Positions 6,981 to 12,382 of a DNA stretch of 12,382 nucleotides are shown here, one piece after another; positions within the stretch are counted from its first letter, which is position 1, and the number at the start of each line of letters is the position of its first letter. Below the pieces are notes generated by a model, which was not told the DNA's origin, did not search any database, and worked only from the letters and a program-made list of their open reading frames with translations. A program made the position numbers and the translations under genes. The stretch comes from Chrysochromulina tobinii. Its lineage: Eukaryota > Haptophyta > Prymnesiales > Chrysochromulinaceae. The DNA lies in the NCBI GenBank assembly GCA_001275005.1, contig JWZX01001652.1:1-12382 (forward strand), in the 5' to 3' direction.

Positions 6981-7832
6981 ATGCCGGCCGTCTCGAAAGG
7001 CGACACGCCGACCGGCTTTGTGCTTTCGGCGAGCATGGGTGCCATCGCCGGTGCCGCGTCCAAGACGGTAGTCGCTCCCGTTGAGCGCATCCGCCTGCTC
7101 ATGCAGATGGCCAACGCACAATCACTCGGCGCAGGCTCCGGCCTGCGCGACGTGCTCCAGAAAGAGGGCCCGTTGGGCCTGTGGCGTGGGAACGAGATCG
7201 CCGTCGTGCGCGCCACGTTGCAAAAGGGCATCCTCTTTTCGGTGCAGGACAGCTTGCGCGTCATCCTCAACTCAGACACGATAGCGGGAGGCATTGCCGG
7301 GCTCACCGCGAGTGGGCTCACCTACCCGCTCGACGTGCTGCGGACGCGCCACGCAGGGCGCGTGGATGCTGGGCCGCTCCTTGCTGTTGCGCGGGAGGCC
7401 ATAGCCGCGGGCGGCGTGTTCGCGCTCTGGCGCGGAGCCTCCGCCACCCTCGGGGGCGGTGTGCTGTACGAGGGCATGCGCTTCGGCGCGTACAACCAGC
7501 TGCGAGAGCAGCGCAACGAGCGCGGCGAGGCGCGCTTCGGCCCCGCAACCTCGGGCGCGCTGGCCAGCCTCGCTGGCGGGAACATCATCTACCCTAACGA
7601 CACGGTGCGCCGCCGTCTGCAGACAGTCAGCGGAGGCGGAGAGACGTACCTCCAAGCGGTGGTGGCCCTCTACCGTGAGGGCGGGGTGCGCCGGCTCTAT
7701 CGCGGCTTCTTGCTGTACAACCTCAAGGTGTTGCCGTCCGCCGCGGTGCAGTTTGCGACGTACGCCCACCTCAAGGGGCTCGCCACGGAGCGCAGTCAGC
7801 GCAAAGCGCATGCAGCGGGCACTGTAATGTGA
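6981..7832 (+). CDS. Mitochondrial carrier family (SLC25) protein
   Basis: This predicted six-helix inner-membrane solute carrier has 283 residues from the first true ATG at 6981. The frame extends upstream only from a GTG. The length fits the family (about 300). It has three repeats with the PxD/ExxK/R signature: PVERIR (33-38), PLDVLR (116-121) and PNDTVR (205-210). Each is followed after about 30 residues by a (W/Y)RG turn: LWRG at 67-70, LWRG at 149-152 and LYRG at 239-242. Repeat 1 (GAASKTVVAPVERIRLLMQ) resembles adenine-nucleotide-type carriers, and repeat 3 has DTVRRRLQT, but the RRRMMM signature of the ADP/ATP carrier is absent, so the substrate is open. The cytoplasmic-side (Y/F)(D/E)xx(K/R) motifs are degenerate (YNQLR, YAHLK). 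No EF-hands precede the carrier domain. It follows the secreted-protein gene on the same strand by 154 bp. Confidence 0.9.
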   Translation: MPAVSKGDTPTGFVLSASMGAIAGAASKTVVAPVERIRLLMQMANAQSLGAGSGLRDVLQKEGPLGLWRGNEIAVVRATLQKGILFSVQDSLRVILNSDTIAGGIAGLTASGLTYPLDVLRTRHAGRVDAGPLLAVAREAIAAGGVFALWRGASATLGGGVLYEGMRFGAYNQLREQRNERGEARFGPATSGALASLAGGNIIYPNDTVRRRLQTVSGGGETYLQAVVALYREGGVRRLYRGFLLYNLKVLPSAAVQFATYAHLKGLATERSQRKAHAAGTVM

Positions 7833-8079
7833 TCGGATGGCAGACCAGAAGACGGACTTCTCTTCCTCAGGTTTAGTAGGCATGGATCAGAAGAGTCAAG
7901 CGAAGAAACACACCTTTAATACTTTGCATGTGGTCTGTCCCGCCCCGACGCCTCCCCACACACACGCACAGCGCGCGAGACACTCGTGACTTCGAGAGAG
8001 AAGCACGCGCGGCGGGCCGGCTCGGGACCCTGCTGGGTCTGCGTAGCCCGAGGCAGCCGCGAGCGGAGCTCACAACGTG
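7833..8079. other. Convergent intergenic, 3' flanks of two genes
   Basis: The carrier gene and the EF-hand/coiled-coil gene end toward each other across 247 bp. A short CA-rich run (cacacacacgcaca, about 7958-7971) is the only visible low-complexity feature. No gene is seen. Confidence 0.5.
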
Positions 8080-10503
8080 TCACATCGGCACAAACGCGTC
8101 GACCTGCTGCGGCTGCCCGTACACGCTGGTGAGGATGGGCTTTGAGGGAGCGAGCTGGATGATGGTCTGCATTTGGTAGCCCGCCTCCTCGGCGAGCCGG
8201 TACTCCTGCGCGGTGAGCATCGAGCGCTGCATCGCCTGCGCCGCGTCGCGAGCCACGTTGGCATCGGCGATCGCGAGGCGCGACTCGCTCTGCGCCTCGT
8301 ACGCGCGCTGTGCCCACGACTTGGCCTCGTGGTTCGCCTGCTCCCACCGACGCTGCATCCCCTCACGCTCACGGTGGTTCTCCCTGAGCTCCGAGCGTGA
8401 TCGTTCGAGCTGGGCGGCAAGAGCGTCGCGCTCGCGTTGCAGCGCGTCAATGTGCTCGCGCAGCGCGCCATTCGCCTCCTGCTCGAACTTGACTGCCTCC
8501 GCGGCGCGCACCGCGTCCTCCTCGGCCTGCTTGCGCGCGGACTGCGCGAGGTGTAGCGCGTTCCGGTGCGCGTTCAGGTCGTACGCGAGCTGCTGCGCAT
8601 GCACCTCGAGGTTGAAGCGCTGTACGGCCTCGGCGCGCCCGGCGGCCTGGTAGCGCAGCTCGAGGGCGCGCATCGCTCGCACGATCCACTGCTGCGACGG
8701 GTGGAGCGTCTTGCCCCCGGCGTACTGCGCCAGCAAGGAGAGCACACCTTGCTCGTTCTCGTGCATCGTCAGACTCTCCACCTCCTTAGCAGGGGCGCCG
8801 AATGCGCCGCCGCCGCTGCCCAGGGCCCCGCTCGGTCGGAAGACGTTGACGCCGCCGAAGACCCCTGCGGTGAGCTCCGGGTCGGCCGCCGGCGGCGACG
8901 TGCGCCCGGTGACTGGCGGCGGGCTGACGGTGCGCTTGGTCGCCTCCGGCGGGCTTGCGGCGGGTTTGGCCGCCTGTGGCGGGCTGACGGTGCGCCCGGC
9001 CGCGGGCACGATTCCATCAGCGATGAGCTGTTTGGTTGTTTGACTCATGGGCGGCTGTTTGTCTTCGGTGCGGCCGGTCGGCGGCGGGCTGACGGTGCGA
9101 CCGGCCGGTGGGCGGCTCGAGTGGGGCAGGTTCACCGGCTTGTAGTATGGGCCGTCGGTGTACTCGCGCCCGCTGCTTGGCACGACGCTGCCGCGCAGCA
9201 GCCCTTCCGCAGATCGAGTTCGGCCAGGCTCGATGCGAGATCGCGGTGTCGAGCCCCTTGGCTTGTGGTGCTGGCCATAGCCCACGCCGAGCGCTGTCAC
9301 GTAACGGAACCCCTCGGGAACCGGGAGGGGGCCAGGCGGACCGCCCACGATGATCGGCGGCGGCTTGAGCGGAGGGTCATGAGGGTCGCGCGCCGGGGGC
9401 ACCTCGGGCTTCGGCGGCTCATCTGATGGGGCGGGAGCCGCGCCCGCGGCGGTGTCAGCCGCCTCCTCATTCTCAAATGCGTCCAGACCTTCGATGAGCG
9501 CTGTGAACTCGTCGAGGCTGAGCTTGCCGCTGCCCGTCTTGTTGTACGTCTGAAGCATCTTGATCGTCTCGTTCGCCGTGGCCTCGACGGACAGTTCACG
9601 TAGCGCACCGCGCAGCTCGCGCACCCCGAGCCCCTGGTGCGATGTGTTTGCATTATCGTACGCGTCTTGCACCTCGTACTGGCCGCGCTTTTTCACCGGC
9701 GCAGTCTTCCTAGGCGCCGCTGCGGCTGCCGTGCTCGAGCGCGCCGCCGTCGTGCTGACCGAAGTGCTCGAGCGCGCCGCCGTCGTGCTGAACGCAGTCG
9801 TCGTCGTCGTACGCACCGCACTGCTTGGCGGCGAGGCCGTCGCACGCGCCGACGTACTGGTCGGCGACGTGCTGGTGCGAGCCGCGGCTGCAGCAGCCGT
9901 CGTGCGGATTGGCTGCTCGTCAGAGGTGGCGAATGATGTCGTGCGCGGCGTTGCCGAAGAGGTGGTGACCACTGCCGGGCGCGCCGCGGTCGCAGTCGCC
10001 GGCCTCGCCGCTGTTGCTGTCGTCGCGGCTATCGTGGTCCTCGGGGGCGAAGCGCTTGCGGTCGCAGTCGCCGGGCGTGCGGTTGTTCCGGTAGCTGCGC
10101 CAGCGGTCGCAGTGGCCGGGCGTGCAGCTATTGCGGTAGCTGTGCTAGCGGTCGCAGTCGCCGGGCGTGCGGCTGTTGCGGTGGCGGTGGCCGCAGCTGC
10201 TGGGCGCGCAGCAGTGGCGGTGGCCGCAGCAGCTGGCCGCGCAGCAGTGGCGGTGGCCGCAGCAGCTGGCCGCACAGCGGTGGCGGTGGCCGCAGCAGCT
10301 GGACGCGCAGCAGTGGCGGTGGCCGCAGCAGCTGGCCGCACAGCGGTGGCTGTGGCCGCAGCAGCTGGACGCGCAGCGGTGGCGGTGGCCGCAGCAGCTG
10401 GGCGCACGGCGGTGGCGGTGGTCGCGGCCGCTGGGCGCGTGGCGGTGGCTGAGGCTGCAACGGCGGTGGCCGGACGGGCTGTGGCTCGAGCAGACTCAGA
10501 CAT
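8080..10503 (-). CDS. Ala/Thr-repeat, EF-hand and coiled-coil protein
   Basis: This 807-residue intronless protein begins at a true ATG, and its function is unknown. Residues 1-270 are almost only Ala, Thr, Arg, Pro and Ser. They include about eight tandem 11-residue units (RPAAAATATAV/A, 23-112) that decay into looser RPATATA units. Residues 276-342 are an EF-hand-like pair. Helix-loop-helix 1 (AYDNANTSHQGLGVRELRGA) has a badly degenerate loop. Loop 2, NKTGSGKLSLDE (321-332), keeps Gly at 6, Leu at 8 and Glu at 12 but has Asn at 1, so calcium binding is uncertain. Residues 355-545 are Pro-rich with repeated RTVSPP (469, 504, 524) and GRTSPP (533), candidate proline-directed phosphosites. Residues about 605-785 are a long Ala/Glu/Arg coiled coil with few prolines. 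The ending (QVDAFVPM) is not a known signal. There is no signal peptide or membrane segment. A cytoskeletal or scaffold role is inference. Confidence 0.8.
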   Translation of the reverse strand: MSESARATARPATAVAASATATRPAAATTATAVRPAAAATATAARPAAAATATAVRPAAAATATAARPAAAATATAVRPAAAATATAARPAAAATATAARPAAAATATATAARPATATASTATAIAARPATATAGAATGTTARPATATASASPPRTTIAATTATAARPATATAARPAVVTTSSATPRTTSFATSDEQPIRTTAAAAAARTSTSPTSTSARATASPPSSAVRTTTTTAFSTTAARSSTSVSTTAARSSTAAAAAPRKTAPVKKRGQYEVQDAYDNANTSHQGLGVRELRGALRELSVEATANETIKMLQTYNKTGSGKLSLDEFTALIEGLDAFENEEAADTAAGAAPAPSDEPPKPEVPPARDPHDPPLKPPPIIVGGPPGPLPVPEGFRYVTALGVGYGQHHKPRGSTPRSRIEPGRTRSAEGLLRGSVVPSSGREYTDGPYYKPVNLPHSSRPPAGRTVSPPPTGRTEDKQPPMSQTTKQLIADGIVPAAGRTVSPPQAAKPAASPPEATKRTVSPPPVTGRTSPPAADPELTAGVFGGVNVFRPSGALGSGGGAFGAPAKEVESLTMHENEQGVLSLLAQYAGGKTLHPSQQWIVRAMRALELRYQAAGRAEAVQRFNLEVHAQQLAYDLNAHRNALHLAQSARKQAEEDAVRAAEAVKFEQEANGALREHIDALQRERDALAAQLERSRSELRENHREREGMQRRWEQANHEAKSWAQRAYEAQSESRLAIADANVARDAAQAMQRSMLTAQEYRLAEEAGYQMQTIIQLAPSKPILTSVYGQPQQVDAFVPM
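10168..10437 (-). repeat. 33-bp tandem repeat array (11-residue A/T/R/P units)
   Basis: About eight units of a 33-bp repeat (plus strand of the type gcagcagtggcggtggccgc, then agcagctggccgc) code on the minus strand for RPAAAATATAV and RPAAAATATAA units, the two forms mostly alternating. The last unit is lengthened by two residues. The opposite strand is also open across the array (Val/Ala/Gly/Arg), a by-product of the repeat composition. Confidence 0.88.
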
Positions 10504-10697
10504 GCTTTCGAACGAAGTCCCCTCACTGCGCTGTCTTCACGAGGATGTCAAGTCAAGTTTCGGCGCTTCGAGGATTTGTCTGTGAATGTTACATGTATCA
10601 CTCAAAGCAAGCAAGCATCGATCTCGCGCGATCTCCTAACCGCCGCAAGGCTTTCTGGCGCTTCGGGGAATTTGCTGTGAATATTCAGGCAGTGTTC
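10504..10697. promoter_or_regulatory. Divergent promoter region with imperfect direct repeat
   Basis: This AT-richer stretch lies between the divergent EF-hand and PP1-like genes. It contains two related copies of about 33 bp, 10558-10590 and 10652-10685, sharing ggcgcttcg, an (A/T)-rich middle and ctgtgaat. The offset (94-95) is not a multiple of three, which argues for non-coding DNA. The copies could be paired factor-binding sites. That is inference. Confidence 0.45.
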
Positions 10698-12382
10698 ATG
10701 CCTGTAAGTCGTTATAAACTCAGCAAGAGCGAAAGAACGTTCACTGCTTGCTCACTTTTAAGTAAACAAGTTCTCCTCTGTGTCTCGTTTCACAGTTAAC
10801 AAGAAAGCCCAACAAGTCACGCTCGCAAAAAGTGCGGGGTGCTCGTCATTTGTGCATGGCGGATCGTGAGACGCTTCTCGCCATAAACGCGCAGCTTGTG
10901 TCGAAGCTGACGGCTGGCACCGCGACTGACGATGACATCAAAACGTTGACGGCGGTGATGGGTCTCCTCGAGAAAGAAGCGTCAAAGGGGTCTATCAGCA
11001 GCAGCGTACCACAAACAGCACCATCCGGGAGATGCGGCGCGGGCGCATCGGCGGCCGCCACGAGCGTCAAAATTCTCCAAAAGCGAAAGAAGAACGGAAG
11101 GAAGGGCAGCGGCAGCAGACAACCGAGGGGCACGCGGATCGTTTCGGCTGATCGTGCTCTCGAGGCTCGCAAGGACGCCGAAGCCGCCGAGCGCGTGGCT
11201 GCAGCAGATCGTGCGATGGCAGCACGGGAGGAAGATGAGAAGAAAGCAAAGGAAAAAGCAACCAAGACCAGCCACGGCGGCTTCAGCTACAGCAGAGGCT
11301 ATGGCGGCGGCGACGTCGGCTACGGCAGCAGGATCACTTCGGCAGATCCTGCTCTCGAGGCTCGCAAGGACGCCGCCGCCGCCGTTGTGCGCAAGGCCCT
11401 CGCGGGCGCCCTGGTGAGCATGATGAAGGCTGGCGACGTCGATGCGGCGCGTGCGGAGGCGGTGGCGCGTGCGGCGCTGGTCTCGGAGGCGGCTGCGTCG
11501 GCCGCTGCGGCCAAGGCCGAGGGCAAGGGGGCGGCCGCTGCTCCGCAGGCAGCCAAGGCCGCCACCATCAAGAAGGCCGAGAGCGTGGCTGCAGCAGAGC
11601 GTGCGATGGCAGCACGGGAGGAAGATGAGAAGAAAACAAAGGCAACAACCTGGGCCAGCTACTCCGGTGGCGGCTCCGGCAGAAGCTATGACAGCAGCTA
11701 TAGCAGCTATAGCCCGCGAGCAGCGACATCCATGGCTGAAGCGGCCAAAGTTGACGCCATAATTGAAAAGCTCAAATCGGCTGCCGATAGTGAGCCGCGT
11801 CGCCACGTCGGACCATTCGGCCACCCCACCGACAGGTGGCAGCCTTTCTCACACGATTCCTTCGAGTTGCTGCGTACCCCGTGATGTCCACAGAGAAGCC
11901 TGGCTCGACCGTCAACCTTTCGGCCGACGAAGTTACATACCTGATTGAGCAGTCCACACAGATCATGAGCAATCAGCCAGCGCTCCTCGAGCTCGAAGCG
12001 CCGCTCTCGATCGTTGGAGATGTCAACGGGCAGTTCAGAGACCTGCTGCGCTTGTTTGAACACTGCGGCTTCCCGCCCGATGCAAACTACCTCTTCCTGG
12101 GGTGAGCGCCTAGCCGTGCTCTCCGCCCCAGTCTCCGCGACATGGGCCGCACGCGTCACGCTAGCACGTACACATGCTCCCCGTCTACCCCTCGCCCCCA
12201 CATGCATACGGACCCACCATCAGCGCGCTCCCTTTTGCGAGCCTTGCCACTGAGTCCCAATGGCTCACCGCGTGCCCCGGGGCGTTTGGCAGCAACTATG
12301 TCGACCGCGGGAAGAACGGCCTCGAGGCCATCGCGCTGCTGCTCGCGTACAAGATTAGGTACCCCGAGAACTTTTTCCTGCT
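10698..12382 (+). CDS. PP1-like phosphatase with repeat-rich N-terminal extension, 3' partial
   Basis: Proposed exons are 10698-10703 (tentative), 10796-11789, 11894-12101 and 12293-12382, running off the window. If the first intron is rejected or lies in the 5' UTR, translation starts at ATG 10856 (MADRETLL). Numbered from 10856, residues 72-92 are basic (a possible nuclear localisation signal). Residues 94-158 are a 65-residue unit (Ala/Arg/Glu helix, then a Tyr/Gly/Ser segment), partly repeated at 159-288. Residues from about 298 align to PP1: [13 protein letters not shown], joined across the intron to [14 protein letters not shown], then [18 protein letters not shown] and NYLFLG, and in the last exon [16 protein letters not shown]1 is a Ser/Thr phosphatase with a two-metal site. 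Here the ligand His of GDxHG is Asn (12025-12027) and the ligand Asp of GDYVDRG is Asn (12294-12296), so activity is doubtful. Asp-Arg-Gly of VDRG is kept. An internal ATG at 11732 could give a short PP1-only form. Confidence 0.85.
10704..10795 (+). other. Predicted intron, 92 nt, phase 0 or in 5' UTR
   Basis: Donor GTAAGT directly follows ATG-CCT, and the acceptor is a pyrimidine-rich ctcctctgtgtctcgtttcacag. Removing it joins ATG CCT in frame to the long downstream frame, adding 22 mostly basic residues before the Met at 10856. If translation starts at 10856 it is a 5' UTR intron. A TATAAA at 10713-10718 would lie inside it, so the two readings compete. Confidence 0.5.
11135..11719 (+). repeat. 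Diverged 65-residue duplication inside PP1-like N-terminal extension
   Basis: Positions 11135-11180 recur at 11330-11375 (offset 195), and 11189-11252 recur at 11579-11642 (offset 390) with 61 of 64 bases identical by eye. The first unit (11135-11329) is intact. The second copy is split after about 18 codons by a 195-nt Ala-rich insertion. Both complete ends finish in Tyr/Gly/Ser-rich peptide. Confidence 0.85.
11790..11893 (+). other. Predicted intron, 104 nt, phase 1
   Basis: Donor GTGAGC after GAT-A, and acceptor gatgtccacag before AGAAGCC. Splicing creates AAG (Lys) and joins [10 protein letters not shown] to [14 protein letters not shown]. This 24-residue stretch aligns with the PP1 N-terminal region without any gap. 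The unspliced frame hits a stop at 11882-11884. Confidence 0.88.
12102..12292 (+). other. Predicted intron, 191 nt, phase 2
   Basis: Donor GTGAGC follows NYLFLG, and acceptor gtttggcag precedes CAACTATGTCGACCGC. Splicing restores the PP1 order FLG-xYVDRGK, with GGC (Gly) at the junction and AAC (Asn) as the next codon. Both clear introns of this gene use the same GTGAGC donor. Confidence 0.9.

Noticed and set aside
10168-10437. Type I antifreeze protein
   Set aside because: The 11-residue Ala/Thr period is similar, but a Pro-Arg in every unit is not compatible with the single long helix of that family, and there is no secretion signal.
9560-10585. Plus-strand 341-codon ORF with VAVAAAAGR repeats
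   Set aside because: It is antisense to the EF-hand/coiled-coil gene, open only because the 33-bp repeats lack stops on both strands. The minus frame continues into a recognisable EF-hand and coiled coil.
10588-10597. gttacatgta shared with 2880-2889, another intergenic region
   Set aside because: Many 10-mers are expected to recur by chance in a window of this size, and no longer match surrounds it.
10713-10718. TATAAA as promoter of the PP1-like gene
   Set aside because: It falls within the predicted GTAAGT...CACAG intron and a single hexamer is weak evidence, so it is kept only as the alternative reading.
10735-10742. gaacgttc palindrome as heat-shock element
   Set aside because: Only one nGAAnnTTCn pair; functional elements usually have three or more units.
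11882-11886. TGATG stop-start overlap suggesting translational coupling
   Set aside because: It lies inside the predicted intron 11790-11893. Splicing gives a gap-free PP1 alignment.
1-12382. Transposons, tRNA/rRNA genes, CRISPR, toxin-antitoxin or phage-defence genes
   Set aside because: No transposase, terminal repeat, cloverleaf or defence domain was recognised on either strand. Tandem repeats here are all in coding frame with unit lengths divisible by three.

Overview
The window looks like nuclear DNA of a GC-rich, gene-dense marine microalga, probably one with a secondary red plastid (haptophyte or stramenopile; this is inference). The grounds are a nuclear-encoded bacterial-type translation factor IF-2 whose N-terminus reads as a signal peptide plus transit-like region, typical eukaryotic families (SLC38-like permease, mitochondrial carrier, PP1 phosphatase), short GT-AG introns in one gene, long intronless ORFs in the others, and extensive Ala-rich low-complexity coding repeats.

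Layout from left to right. (1) A minus-strand gene that runs off the left edge encodes an Ala/Glu helical repeat protein (1-735). (2) A minus-strand amino acid/auxin permease (1166-2740) is divergent, across 293 bp, from (3) the plus-strand organellar IF-2 (3034-5718). (4) A small secreted protein of bacterial look, probably beta-sandwich (6017-6826), is followed by (5) a mitochondrial-carrier-family protein (6981-7832). (6) Convergent with it is a minus-strand 807-residue protein (8080-10503) with an 11-residue Ala/Thr/Arg/Pro repeat array, a degenerate EF-hand pair, SP-rich repeats and a C-terminal coiled coil. (7) Divergent from that is a plus-strand multi-exon gene (10698 to the right edge) for a PP1-type phosphatase fused to a long, repeat-containing N-terminal extension.

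The most notable result is gene 7. Read without splicing, it looks like two ORFs overlapping at TGATG (350-codon ORF, then a PP1 fragment). Removing a 104-nt GTGAGC...CACAG intron joins them into one frame that aligns without gaps to the PP1 N-terminus. A second intron (191 nt) leads to the next PP1 exon. In the spliced product two metal-ligand residues of the PPP active site are changed: GDxHG reads GDVNG and GDYVDRG reads GNYVDRG. This predicts a PP1-like pseudophosphatase, or one with altered metal chemistry, tethered to a repeat region with Lys/Glu helices and Tyr/Gly/Ser-rich segments.

No RNA genes, transposons, CRISPR arrays or bacterial operons were seen. The genes do not form an obvious shared pathway. 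The window shows ordinary algal housekeeping genes interleaved with fast-evolving low-complexity proteins.
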